DNA of 64,000 nucleotides, taken from contig JASEET010000001.1 in assembly GCA_030019335.1 (NCBI GenBank), positions 1 to 64,000 of the forward strand, written 5' to 3'. This document shows positions 1-10,946 of the stretch, piece by piece. A program made the translations under genes and the position numbers. The first letter of the stretch is position 1, and the number at the start of each line of letters is the position of its first letter. The stretch comes from Candidatus Bathyarchaeia archaeon. Lineage in GTDB: Archaea > Thermoproteota > Bathyarchaeia > Bathyarchaeales > Bathycorpusculaceae. The notes beneath the pieces are model-generated. The model was not told where the DNA came from, searched no databases, and was given only the letters and a program-made list of their open reading frames with translations.

Positions 1-335
1 TTTTGTTGCTGTTAATGCTCCGGCTAATGTGGAGTTTGTGTCTCCTGGCACAATTACTGGTTTAGTTCTTGTTTCTGTAAGATTTTTTCTAGGCGTAGCA
101 TTATTTTTGCTGTTTGTTGTGCGTGGGTTCCGCTTCCTACGTTTAGATTTGCTATAGGGTCTGGTAAGCTTAGTTCTTCAAAGAATATTTTTGTCATCTC
201 ATAATCATAATGCTGACCAGTGTGGATTATGTCTAAATGGATTTGTTTGTCTTTACTTGCCAAGTGAATGAATGGTGCAGACTTAACAATCTGAGGACGA
301 GCACCCAATACCAGTGCTACTTTTACTTTGTTCAA
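1..335 (-). pseudogene. wecB: UDP-N-acetylglucosamine 2-epimerase (WecB-like), N-terminal part, frameshifted and cut by window edge
   Basis: ORF 54..335 reads MNKVKVALVLGARPQIVKSAPFIH...HTGQHYDYEMT; the minus strand of 1..~75 continues in another frame as PVIVPGDTNSTLAGALTATK, the conserved GDTNST block. Confidence 0.75.
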
Positions 336-427
336 TTTCTGCGCTCCGACGTTTTGAGGGCAAGTATGTATATATAAGCGCTTTCATGTTCTTAAGAAAT
401 TGGGTTTCACGTCTGGTGGTGAGATGA

Positions 428-1198
428 ATGAAAATTCTCCATGTATGGGACCAAGCTGGGGTTGGAGCTTGTCTTAGCAAAGTATCAGAGACTTCTTGGT
501 CATGAAGCGCAGGTTATAAAAAGGTATGGGTTCGACCCTATGGTATTGACGAATTTTACAATACAAGATGCTTTGATGTATCGGCATGGAGATTTTATCA
601 AATCGCCAGGTCCTTGGCTAAAGATTTCGATATATTGCATATCCATAGCGCGTACAAGCTATGCCTAGTTATGCCATTTGCCAAGAAGGTAATCGAATTT
701 CACGGTTCTGACCTTAGACGTCATGACTCATTACTTAACAAAATAGGACGGAAAATGGCAGATAAAATAATTGTGTCTACACCTGATCTATTAGAGATTG
801 TCGAGGATGCTGTTTGGCTGCCTAACCCAGTAGACACAGATCATTTCGTTAGAAAAGGTCATTTCAAACCCCATACAGCGTTATACGTCCATAATTGGTA
901 TGAATCAGAAGAAAAAGCATACGTATTAGCTGATGAGTACAACTTAGATCTCACGGTGTTAGACAGATCAAAGGGGGTTGTGATCAAGTACAAAGACTTC
1001 CCGGCATATTTGTCACAATTTGAATATTTCATTAGCCGACATGCAATAAGGTCCTTAAGCAAGACTGCGTTAGAAGCGCTGGCTTGTGGATTGAAAGTTA
1101 TTCGATGGGATGGAGAAGTGTTACAGGGATTGCCTGATGAGCACCGTCCTGATAAGGTAGCCAATAGAACCATCCAAATCTATGAAGAAATCCCTTGA
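428..1198 (+). pseudogene. Glycosyltransferase (GT4-like) relic spread over three frames
   Basis: MKILHVWDQAGVGACLSK (from 428), then YQRLLGHEAQVIKRYGFDP (ORF 441), then FYQIARSLAKDFDILHIHS...SLSKTALEALACGLKVIRWDG (ORF 614..1198) join as one protein only across two frameshifts. Confidence 0.75.
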
Positions 1199-2034
1199 AA
1201 TTGCGCGTGTCTATATAGTCTGCAAATAAATAGAGGCCCATTTTCCTATCCTAAAACGAGCACCGCTTATGTGTATAGAGGTTTACAGCAGATGCCAGCA
1301 TCAGAGTTCACGCGTACTACATTTGTGTGTTTCTACATATAAGATCAAAACGTGGCTTAATCGAGGGAAAAACAACCAAACACGACTAGGGATAAACCTA
1401 ATCCAAAAACTACGTTTAGGCAACCCGCAATTATCTCCATACACTTTTCCATATTTTTCTAACTCTCTAACTCCATATAGCCTCACGTGACCTGGGGTTG
1501 ACCACCATCCTTTCCCTACAATCCTCTTAACAGGTCAACTGGTGAATATCTATTCGGGGCTACAAATACTACATGCTTCCCGACACAGATAATCTCCTCG
1601 ATGCAATCCTCCCGAACGTGCTCAATTATCGCACACGCCCATACAAAATCGAAAATCCTATCTTTGAATGGCAAATTAGTAACTGAACAAATAACTTTAT
1701 TCCGATATGACGATTTAACTAAAGATTCCTTCTTAACATCGACACCAACGGTCTCCCCCCTCTACGCTCTAACCTTATTATACAATCCCTCTCCACATCC
1801 ACAGTCAAGAATTAATCCTCTTGCCATACCAGCGAACAGAAGACGGTTCTCAGAAAATGCACTGGACACGTGGCACACTTCCCTTTTCCAGTAGTTACTG
1901 TAGATAGAGAACACATAAATGATATAAAAGTCAACTTCAAAAAGCTAGCACCTGCCAGCGTACCTGTCATTGTCATATACTTTTTGTTTTTAATTAACCC
2001 CATGCAATAGTATATAACGGATGTGTCATTGGCT

Positions 2035-2205
2035 TAAGACCCTTTAAGCAAAACTGCATTAGAAGCATTAGCATGCGGTCTCAAAGTGATTACGTAGGAC
2101 GGCAAAATGTTGAAGAAACTGCCGTTAGAAAATCATCCAGAAAACGTGGCAAAGCAAATTTTCAACATCTACCTAAAATGTAGAAGAGGTCAAGTGTGGT
2201 CACAA
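2035..2205 (+). pseudogene. Second relic of the same glycosyltransferase C-terminus
   Basis: Translation PLSKTALEALACGLKVIT*DGKMLKKLPLENHPENVAKQIFNIY aligns with 1050..1195 SLSKTALEALACGLKVIRWDGEVLQGLPDEHRPDKVANRTIQIY. Confidence 0.7.
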
Positions 2206-2327
2206 GAAGGTGACGATAGAAATACACCAGAGAGAAAATGGAAAAGCTGGAAGAAAAGTTTAACATAGAAAAAATAACTGAAAAATCATCGAGTATATGA
2301 ATCAATGTGATAGATACTTATTCAAGT

Positions 2328-3152
2328 TTAACTCTTTAATGCATGTATATATGTTGTAAATTTTAGTCTCCGTATTTTGAATGTTGCCTCTTCAAGCATT
2401 CGCTGCATTTCATCCGAATTTTCAGAAATCTCCATAACGACATGTTTAGTTTTCTTTAAAGTTTCTTTTGCTCCTACAAGAACCTGATATTCAGAGCCTT
2501 CAACATCTATTTTCAGTAGTTTTATTGCTGGAATTTTCTTACTTACATCATCTAAAGATACTGCTTTAAGTGTGAAGGATTTACTTCCATGCCATTTAAC
2601 CGGTGAAGCCCATCCATAGTAACCTTCAGGCAGGTATACATTTAAAAGCGACGAATTGCTCCAAGCGGCTTTACCTATCACTTTAATATTTTTAAGATTA
2701 TTAAGGTTAACATTCAATTTTAGAACTTTAACCGTGTCTGGTATAGGCTCTAGCGCAATTACTTGCCCTTCTTCTCCAACAATTTTTCCTGCTAGAACCG
2801 AGTAGTAACCAATATTGGCGCCTACGTCTACAAAAACGTCGCCTTCGCTTAAGCATTTCAATATCAACTCGTTTACATCGCCTTCTCTTCCCGGCATCAC
2901 GTTGTAAAGGTCGTCGCTGAACCTTCTTACATAAAAGTAAACACCATAGTTTTTGAAGTATACTATGCCCGAAACGTAAACTTTAGGTGAAAGCGCCAGC
3001 GGAGGATAAATTGAATAGGCAAAAGCGTCTATGATTGATGAAAAGATTAGACCTAACTGCATTTTAAGGGTGGTTCCCCTCCCGTGCTCAAGAATTCTCA
3101 GCCAAAACCTAAACCTACCAAGTAAACGTCTCGGAATGGTAAGAACCTTCAT
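2328..3152 (-). CDS. FkbM family methyltransferase
   Basis: DVGANIGYYSVLAGK...ALEPIPDTVKVLKLN...LLKIDVEGSEYQVLVGA motifs. Confidence 0.85.
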   Translation of the reverse strand: MKVLTIPRRLLGRFRFWLRILEHGRGTTLKMQLGLIFSSIIDAFAYSIYPPLALSPKVYVSGIVYFKNYGVYFYVRRFSDDLYNVMPGREGDVNELILKCLSEGDVFVDVGANIGYYSVLAGKIVGEEGQVIALEPIPDTVKVLKLNVNLNNLKNIKVIGKAAWSNSSLLNVYLPEGYYGWASPVKWHGSKSFTLKAVSLDDVSKKIPAIKLLKIDVEGSEYQVLVGAKETLKKTKHVVMEISENSDEMQRMLEEATFKIRRLKFTTYIHALKS

Positions 3153-3316
3153 TCTATGAATTCCCTATACAGTTGAATAATTTTGCTGATTCTCTCGCAG
3201 ATATTAAATTTTTCCTTCGCAATCTTCCCTCGATGAGTTTCTCTATAAGCCTTAAAAGGCTAATGCATTCTGGCATCTTCTTTGAAGTTGAAAAATCTTA
3301 GGCTTAAAAGATCTTT

Positions 3317-3647
3317 TCATCCTCCGATGACTTTTTCTGCAGCCTCGTTTGCCTTTTCAAGAATCCTCTCAACCTCGCGAATCAGCGTCTCATCCCTAAC
3401 CTTCGGAAGCAAAGCCACAGCTGTTTTATAGGCTGGACGGTAAATAGCCCTGTCAATACGTGTCTCCCTATCTTTCACCGTAACATACCATTGCTCCTTC
3501 TCCCCAGCCCCTACAACCCTCACAAAACCCCTCAACTCAGCCAAAGCACCCTTCAGCTTTAACTCGTCAGCCTTCCTCTGACCAGCATCCACAACCTCAA
3601 AACGAAAGTAACAGACCCGGTTTGAACATTCACATTCCCTTCACCAT
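3317..3647 (-). pseudogene. Recurrent small ORF family, copy 1 (internally deleted)
   Basis: N-terminal MVKGNVNVQTG is followed directly by SVTFVLRL, then VDAGQRKADELKLKGALAELRGF...REVERILEKANEAAEKVIGG; the middle present in copies 2 and 3 is missing. Confidence 0.7.
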
Positions 3648-3818
3648 TACCAAAACACGTTACACAACTTAATTAAATACCTAGGGAGAGGTAGGCTGAT
3701 AGAAAAATCACGATTAAATACTTAGCCTTTTCCCAACCTTTTCAACTTTCCCTTCGACAATGCTCAATGACGCTAAGGCAAGAAAACAAAAACAGAAGAA
3801 ACATCAGCGAGGGTTGCA

Positions 3819-4838
3819 TCACCCGAGACCACGCAGTTTGTCAGCGAACTTTACTGTTTCTTGTATCTCCTCCATGGTTTCCCAAGAAAATCCTATAACA
3901 AAGAATGCGCCACACCTCAATCCAATTTCTTTACATTTTCTCACAACATGCTCAACAACAGATAGGTCAAGGTTCTTGTGGATAACCTCATCCAGCACTC
4001 GCTGACTCCCGCTTTCAGGTGCAATGATTATCTCTGTAAACCCTGCCTTCTTCATCAACTCCAACAATTTTGGTGAAAGCTTGTCTGCTCTGACCCCTTG
4101 AATAGCGTCAAACTCCGCTTTAACGCCTTTTTTGATGAGAGTTTCACATATTTGTTCAAACCTTTCAGGAATCAAAGTCATGTTTTCATCACCAAAAGTT
4201 ATGTGTTTTACTCCGTATTCTGTAACTAACATTTCAATTTCTGAAACGACAGATGCCACACTTCTGGCTCGCCATCTCCTGCCAAGCAATGTATGGTCAG
4301 AACAAAAAATACAGTTGTAAGGACAACCACGACTGGTCACAACAGAAACTCTTCTGTACCTACGCAATTTAAGTAAATACCATGCCGGAAAGGGTAGACT
4401 GTCAAGGTTGCTTATGAATGGTCTTCTTTGGTTCAGTTTGACTTCTTCTTTTGCTTTGTAACCGATGCTTTCCACCTTTTCAACGTTTGGATAACAGAGC
4501 AAGAAGTCACGGAATGTTTCTTCTTCTCCCTCCCCAACACAAACGTAATCAATTGACGGATTCGATAAAGCGTCATAGGGATACAGTGAAGCCCATGGAC
4601 CTCCAACAATAACCGGTTTTTCATCAAGTTTCTTTGAAGTTTCTATTATCTGTTTTTTCCATAATGAAAGCCCAGTTATCCCAACTAGGTCATAATCGTC
4701 TTTTGGCAAAGGCTCAATGTTCATGTCGATTACCTTAACTTTATGACCTAGAGATTTTGCTATGGCAGCTATACTTGCCAGTCCCGTAGGTGTGTAACCT
4801 TCAAACCTGTATCGTGGACACACTAACAAAATATTCAC
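3819..4838 (-). CDS. B12-binding domain radical SAM protein, C-terminus probably truncated
   Basis: N-terminal cobalamin-binding-like domain, TSRGCPYNCIFCSD (CxxxCxxC), GDENMTL; ends abruptly after KFADKLRGLG. Confidence 0.85.
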   Translation of the reverse strand: MNILLVCPRYRFEGYTPTGLASIAAIAKSLGHKVKVIDMNIEPLPKDDYDLVGITGLSLWKKQIIETSKKLDEKPVIVGGPWASLYPYDALSNPSIDYVCVGEGEEETFRDFLLCYPNVEKVESIGYKAKEEVKLNQRRPFISNLDSLPFPAWYLLKLRRYRRVSVVTSRGCPYNCIFCSDHTLLGRRWRARSVASVVSEIEMLVTEYGVKHITFGDENMTLIPERFEQICETLIKKGVKAEFDAIQGVRADKLSPKLLELMKKAGFTEIIIAPESGSQRVLDEVIHKNLDLSVVEHVVRKCKEIGLRCGAFFVIGFSWETMEEIQETVKFADKLRGLG

Positions 4839-4846
4839 TGATTCTC

Positions 4847-5521
4847 ACCAAGCAATTGTTTGTAAACATCTATATGTGCTGAGACTACTTTTTCTGTGGA
4901 GTGAAATTCTTTTACGTAGCCTTTTTCTCCCAATGTACGCCAATGTTCACTTTCCAGAAGGAAATCGAGATTTTTCCTTAAAGATTCCGCATTAGACTCT
5001 GCCTAAGCGCCAAAGTTTGCGGCAAAATCATCTGGGTTCTGAGTTGAAAGTATCGCACATTTATGAGCACACGCTTCAAGAAAACTAACAGGGAGACATT
5101 CATAAAAACTTGTGTTGACTAATATCCATGCTTTCTCGAGCAACTCTTTCTTTAAATTTCCAGCGTCAAAACCCATGAAGTGAATGTTTGCCTCTTTAAA
5201 CCTTGAATGTAACTCTTCGTCTTTTCCTGGGAAATGGCTTCTGCCCAATAAATAAAAGTCCACTCTAGGAAAATATGTTGCTAACTCGCAGAACATTTCT
5301 GGTCTCTTTATTGGGTCTAGTCGTCCTAGAAACAAGCATGTTGGTGGGTTAGACTTTTTGGGTAAGGAATCTGGCACATCGACCATATTGGGTAACCAAA
5401 TTGGCTCTTTTGTTAATTTGAACATATCTTTAACGGAAGGAATTTTGTTTCTGGTAAAAGCTCCAAAGCCTCCATAAACACCCCAAGCAAAAAATTCATC
5501 GGCAACCAAGAGAATCTTCAA
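4847..5521 (-). pseudogene. GT4-like glycosyltransferase with internal deletion and in-frame TAG
   Basis: MKILLVADEFFAWGVYGGFGAFTR jumps straight to the C-terminal domain (NKIPSVKDMFKL...LFLGRLDPIKRPEMF...FYECLPVSFLEACA); after the stop the same frame continues AESNAESLRKNLDFLLESEHWRTLGEKGYVKEFHSTEKVVSAHIDVYKQLLGENQ. Confidence 0.75.
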
Positions 5522-5714
5522 ACTATCACCACTTTCAAGATATTCTCAAATCATTCTAAACATCAATAGCCATACATTCATGGTTTATAGGTAAACCAAG
5601 CTTCCTTTTTAGTTTTTCTTCGCTTATCCACACTTGTTCTTTGATTGAACCATAAACATTAGAATATACTTAACATACATTTAATCGATAAACATAAACC
5701 TAAACTGACTCTAG

Positions 5715-6002
5715 CTACCGCGAACATCGATCTCCAAGCTTGTTCATTAACTCCTTTTGAAGAGCCTCTGCACTTTTTCTAACTTCTTCAAGCTCTTTGC
5801 ATATCTCATTATCTTTGATCTCGGTTTTCCGCTTTTCGTTTGACTCAAGAATCAAGCGCAAAAACTTTGAGCTATACACGCTTAACAGCAATTCAGTGTT
5901 CGGTATTACACAACGTCCACCAATAACATCTGGAAACATTACATGCCCATTAAGTCTCACACGACGCGCATCCTTAAAAATCCACAACATCCCCAAAATC
6001 AA
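5715..6002 (-). pseudogene. C-terminal fragment of NAD-dependent (UDP-sugar-type) dehydrogenase, relic copy
   Basis: VMFPDVIGGRCVIPNTELLLSVYSSKFLRLILESNEKRK aligns with VMFPGVIGGHCVIPNVELLLKSYDSEFLRMVLKSNEKRK of ORF 21057..21917. Confidence 0.75.
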
Positions 6003-6092
6003 TTTTCAGGTTCATCGAAAAGGTAAAAGAATTATTAAACATTTCATAATCTAAATTCCGAACAATCATAGTTATCAGCTGGACGAAGAATA

Positions 6093-6560
6093 TTGAACAC
6101 TTATAAGCGAAGATTATTGGTTACCGGCGCAAGCGGATTGTTAGGCAACAAAATAGTTGAGCTCGCTAAAAACGACTACACAGTTATACCCCTTCATAAA
6201 ACCAAGCCGCTACATTCAAACTCTTTAAACCTCTTACATAAGCTTAAACCAGATGTAGTAATCCACACGGCTTCCGAAACAAACGTGGATAAATGCGAAA
6301 CCGAAAAAGAACACGCTTGGAAAATAAATGTTGAAGGAACCCGCAACATAGCCCTTGCCTGCACCAAAGCAGGCACAAAACTCGTCTACATATCCACAGA
6401 CTACGTCTTCGAGGCAAAAAAGGCAACTACGAGGAACAAGACAAGCCAAACCCAATAAACTATTACGGCGTTACAAAGCTTGAAGGCGAAAACCAAGTCA
6501 TCTATCCTGCAAAAACTACGCTACACTCCGCACAAGCGTCTTATAGCGCGCGCGAGTGTC
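6093..6560 (+). pseudogene. rmlD: dTDP-4-dehydrorhamnose reductase (RmlD-like) relic
   Basis: LLVTGASGLLGNKIVELAK...DVVIHTASETNVDKCE...LVYISTDYVFE, then after a frameshift KKGNYEEQDKPNPINYYGVTKLEGENQVI, then in a third frame CKNYATLRTSVL. Confidence 0.8.
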
Positions 6561-8064
6561 AAACGACTAGCAAAAATATCGACACTGGTATTCCTAAGTA
6601 ATTTCTTCCTTCGACAAGAGCATCATCTGTCAGAATTATGCCCTTGTGTGACTTTCCACCTTTCATAAAATCTATTATACCATACACGTCATTTCTATGA
6701 ATCACCGGCTTATACTTCAATTCGATTGGCAGGAAAGCATTTTCCAGCTTCGCCACAAAATCTACCTCCCGTTTTTTGCTACTTTCCCAATAAAACAGCT
6801 TTGTTGTGTAATCGAATTGCGGACTTGGCTCAAGATCAAACAAAAGCCGGATCATGTGATCACAAACAACAGATTCTACGAGTCTACTTTTCTTCTCCGG
6901 AATCCCGAGAAACTCCATTGACCCATCAAAAGGATGCCTCTCGCCTAAAGCCCACCATTTGAGCGCGTGGAAAATGAACGGATCGGTAAAACAGATCTTT
7001 TTTGCCTTTCTGTAATATGGCACACCTTTATCTTTGTCAAGCTGATGGATGTAGGAAACTACGAAACTGTTTTTAAGTATGTCAACATACCAGCGGGCGG
7101 TGTCATGCGTAGAAATTTCCGTCTCGTCTTTAAGGGCGTTCCAACTGACTTGAGAAGACAATGTTTCAATAATCCTTTGCATTATCTGTCGCAAGTACAC
7201 CTCGTTACCACCCCATCTCGCAATGTCCCTGATTATTAGGTTTACATAATCGCTGTAGACTATGTCAGGTATAGTTCCTTGAGAGATGTAACTGTGTGTG
7301 GCACGGGGGACACCGCCTGTGATAAGAAAATCTTCAAAAAGACCGTGCAAATCCTTCATATAAGGCCTAAGCTCATGAATGCTTTTCTGTATCTCTCCTT
7401 TTGCCAAATCACCCAATAGTTGTAGTCTACTGCGTTTAGATAGAAGATTCAAACGACGAAGAACTCTAAGTATCTCGAGGTTACGTGTTTCCACATACTC
7501 AGGAAACTTTGCGCCAAGCAAAATCTTGTCCGGAAGATTTTCTCCGAGTTTATCCACTTCGCCTCTTCTTCCAGCAAGACTCTCAGTAGCCTTCACCAAG
7601 TCAATACTATGGGATCCAGTAACCACAACCAAGCAATTCCTCAGCTTACCAGTATCATAAAGATACTTAATGCTACGCTGCCAATCCTTAACTGCGGAAA
7701 CTTCGTCAAGGAACAGGAACAATCTATCTTTGGAAAATCTCCGAGCCCATTCCACATACTCGCTGATTATTGCAGTCAACTTTTCAGAACTCTCAACCTG
7801 ATCACAAGTCCAATAAAATATTCTGCGACCATCAACACCACCCCGAAGTAATTCCCTTACCTTAAGCTTTACAAGCGTAGTTTTACCAACTTGCCTCGGC
7901 CCTCGCAAACTATAAATAACGTTAACATCCCATTGAAAGGTTTCAACAATCCTCGGTCTCCACTTAAAAGACGAGCTTTCCCATGTTGCAATCAGCGGAT
8001 CACTTTCAATTAGGTGTTTATCTCTCCACCAAGAATTCTGATCGCTAAGACTAGGTGTAACCAA
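6559..8064 (-). CDS. AAA ATPase of the DUF4143-type archaeal family
   Basis: LRGPRQVGKTTLVKL Walker A, LFLDEVSAV Walker B, VVTGSHSIDL, C-terminal REVDFVAKLENAFLPIELKYKP. Confidence 0.85.
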   Translation of the reverse strand: MVTPSLSDQNSWWRDKHLIESDPLIATWESSSFKWRPRIVETFQWDVNVIYSLRGPRQVGKTTLVKLKVRELLRGGVDGRRIFYWTCDQVESSEKLTAIISEYVEWARRFSKDRLFLFLDEVSAVKDWQRSIKYLYDTGKLRNCLVVVTGSHSIDLVKATESLAGRRGEVDKLGENLPDKILLGAKFPEYVETRNLEILRVLRRLNLLSKRSRLQLLGDLAKGEIQKSIHELRPYMKDLHGLFEDFLITGGVPRATHSYISQGTIPDIVYSDYVNLIIRDIARWGGNEVYLRQIMQRIIETLSSQVSWNALKDETEISTHDTARWYVDILKNSFVVSYIHQLDKDKGVPYYRKAKKICFTDPFIFHALKWWALGERHPFDGSMEFLGIPEKKSRLVESVVCDHMIRLLFDLEPSPQFDYTTKLFYWESSKKREVDFVAKLENAFLPIELKYKPVIHRNDVYGIIDFMKGGKSHKGIILTDDALVEGRNYLGIPVSIFLLVV

Positions 8065-8305
8065 TTCTTATTGCCCTTGCGTTTCTAGTCGCAAGCCACT
8101 TATAAATGCTTTGCGATCAAACTCGCAATAATCTTACACGGAGGCAGAGCACATGCTTGATTTATCTCATTTTTCATGATTGAAAGCAGTCTCAGAGAAA
8201 GCGGTGTCTTTTCCAAGATCATGGGACCGCAGATGCTCAAAGGGACTTTGAGAAGTTATTTGATTTATTATATTCTCTAATGTAGGGCTCATTCAAGCCG
8301 CCTGT

Positions 8306-8925
8306 TTGGATGGCACAGACCTGCCGGCGTGGAGCAGCAGGGACCCCCACGACAACACCCGAGGGCTTGGAGATCCTGAAGCAAGGCTTGGCAGAGGCCC
8401 AGAAGGCTTCTACCTTGGCTACAGAAGCCTATTCCTAGTTGACATGGAGGGCTTCCCGCTGGGTCATGTGGAGGCTCCGGCCAACCGCAACGAGAAGGAG
8501 ATGGTTGAACAGCTCATAGACGAGGTTTTAGGCAGGACTTTGAGGTTGAACTTGTGGCTGGGGACAGCCAGCTGGAGTCCCAGAGGGTTTTCCAAATGCT
8601 GGAGCAGAGGAGGATCAAGCATCTTATTCCTTGGCGGAGGGTGAGGGGGAGGATGAACCCTCCTGACGTGTTGACTGTAAAGGACAGGATCCAGGCGGAA
8701 GGCCCGGAGCATAAGCGAGTGGTGTTTGGGCGCCTGAGAGCCAGCGTGGAAAGCTTCGTCTCAGCCCTGAAGAACCATCTAGCCTACGAACAGTTCACAT
8801 GGAGAGGCTTGGAAAACGCCTCAATCCACACAAGCCTAGTCCATTGCGTGGTCTACGCAGCGGCAATCGCCGCCTCAAAAATGGGAAGACCAGACCTAGC
8901 AAGGAGCATAGCCTACTTCGCATAG
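8306..8925 (+). mobile_element. Degraded DDE-type transposase, two frames
   Basis: Frame 1 ...RSLFLVDMEGFPLGHVEAPANRNEKEMVEQLIDEVLG; frame 2 from ~8530 DFEVELVAGDSQLESQRVFQMLEQRRIKHLIPWRR...VFGRLRASVESFVSALKNHLAYEQFTWRGLENASIHTSLVHCVVYAAAIAA. Confidence 0.6.
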
Positions 8926-9241
8926 CCCTCCAAGCCCAGGGCAGAATAGGATGAAGTAGGATGCACCCTGTTCAAGGCGAGGATGAAAAGCCCTTCTCGC
9001 CCCAGCCAGAAAACAAGAAGGGACGCAAAACCATCCACGAAACCTGAAACCACCCACAAAGCCCAATCAAACACAGCACAACCCACTTTAAAAAGAGAAA
9101 AACACCGTTTTCAACGAATTATTTAATTCCCCTGCGCGAACAGCAAAGCGTGTTTTAATAGGCCCTAAAGTAGAAAATGTTATATCCCACTGTTTCTGAA
9201 ACTTTACAACCACATAACAACAAGTGATTTGAGTGTTAAAA

Positions 9242-9786
9242 TTGGCTGAAGCCAGAATAGTTGTTGATGGCGTCGTTCAAGGAGTTGGATATGGAGCTTT
9301 AGTCAGGCAAGTTGCAAGGCAATTAAGTTTAAAAGGCTTGTTAGAAACCTGGAAGATACAAAGGTTGAAATTTTCTGTGGGGGTCCACGTGATAAGATAA
9401 ATGAATTTTTGAAGAAAATTGACAGAAAAACAAGAACTGAAGACTTCTTAAGCATTAACGTAGCTGAAATCAAATGTTTCCGGGAAGGCCACGAGAACTA
9501 TCGGTCGGCGTGGAGAGAATATAAGGGGTTTGAAATAGATTATGGTGTTGAAAAACTTTCGCCTTTTGAACAGGCCACTTTGGAGGACCACGAATTTGGC
9601 AAATTGTACTTCGTTGGGTTCGAAGATGAAATGAAGGGGTTCAGAGAAGACACCAATAGAAATTTCGAAGAAATGGCCAAAAAATATGGAGACATATCAA
9701 AGGAACTGAATGAGTTTAGGAAGACTAAAGGATTTCTTAAGTGCTTTTATTTCAGAGTTCAAAAAAAGAGGAGCAAGATAACATAA
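9242..9786 (+). pseudogene. Acylphosphatase domain with C-terminal extension, frameshifted
   Basis: LAEARIVVDGVVQGVGYGALVRQVARQLSLKG, then shifted frame RLVRNLEDTKVEIFCGGPRDKINEFLKKID...; ORF 9409..9786 continues. Confidence 0.65.
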
Positions 9787-10619
9787 AAGTAGATCCTCCG
9801 TTAGAAGTAAGTGGTTGTTCTAGTTACAGATTCATCTTCATGTTCACTTTGCAGTGAAAAGTTTAAAGAAGTTGACATGTACAACGTTTCCATGGGAAAA
9901 CTGATTCATACCCTCTCTGTTGAGCAAAAAAAAGAAAGAACGAATAATTTTTTAAACTGGGGGGAAACGCGCGCTAAGTTCATGGTGAGGGGAATGGTGG
10001 AAAAGAGTTTAGGCCGAGTCCTTCTCTCCTTTCTCCCTCTACCATTCTCCTTTCTGAGGCAGTTAAATAAGCGATTCTAATCCAGATAAAACTTGTGAAA
10101 GAATCTTATGGAAGAATCTTCTATTTGCTAACTCGTGCAAAAAACGTTCCGAAAAGGCTGTAGACGAAACGAATTGCGTATCTTCCTTGGCGTGGAATAC
10201 ATATTTTGATTCATAAAACATTTCTAATTGAACAAGCGCGCGCATGTGCAATTGAAACGATAAATATGCACCGGTTCGTGAAATTCGTAAACCATGAATA
10301 TCCCAGAAAGGCAGAAAAGACCCTAAAAGGAAATCTGAAACTGGAGATTAATTAAAATCAAGTTTAATTAAAGAAAACATTCAGATTTGTTTAAAAAGTT
10401 CTTTTCCGCTTATTTTTTCGGTTATGTTACATGAATAACAATTTGGTCAAAAGACTAAGTGAGCTTCACCTAGGAGACCTCGATGCTTCGAGAGATAAGC
10501 TAGAGACAGTTAACGAGCCTCATGAAGCCACGCCTTCGAATACGCCACTGCAAAGCTTGTTGAAAGCGAACAAGGCGAGAAGCATATTTGGATCATATAT
10601 GAAACCCCCGGGATAGTCT

Positions 10620-10946
10620 ATGCTCGCACACATGCCTAAGCGAAAGCCAAAGCATCAAGGCAAACCAGCGTCTCTGGACAAGCTTATTGCCATTGAATGG
10701 GACATCATCAAAGACCTTAAGAAGATGCTACAAGACCCAAAGCTTTCAGTAGCAGAAAAAGTCCACATAAGCAACAGCATAGCCTATCACGCTGCATGTC
10801 TAAACAAGCTCCTGATACAAAAGGGTTTAAGCCCAACAGACGACGCGACCCTTGGTGATTTCATCCGAAACATAGCGCCAAGATACGCACGTCGCATTAG
10901 GGTGGCGTACAGAGAATGGAAGAGAAAGCTTTTGTCGACAAGATAG
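10620..10946 (+). CDS. Small protein immediately upstream of TerL; candidate terminase small subunit
   Basis: Basic helical protein overlapping the TerL ORF start by 31 nt; assignment by position and composition only. Confidence 0.4.
   Translation: MLAHMPKRKPKHQGKPASLDKLIAIEWDIIKDLKKMLQDPKLSVAEKVHISNSIAYHAACLNKLLIQKGLSPTDDATLGDFIRNIAPRYARRIRVAYREWKRKLLSTR

Noticed and set aside
1269-2003. ORFs 1269..1490, 1601..1894 and 1812..2003 as genes
   Set aside because: No consistent frame or motif; treated as degraded DNA between glycosyltransferase relics.
9811-10251. ORFs 9811..10080 (+) and 10063..10251 (-) as genes
   Set aside because: No motif, unusual composition, and overlap; not enough support to call.
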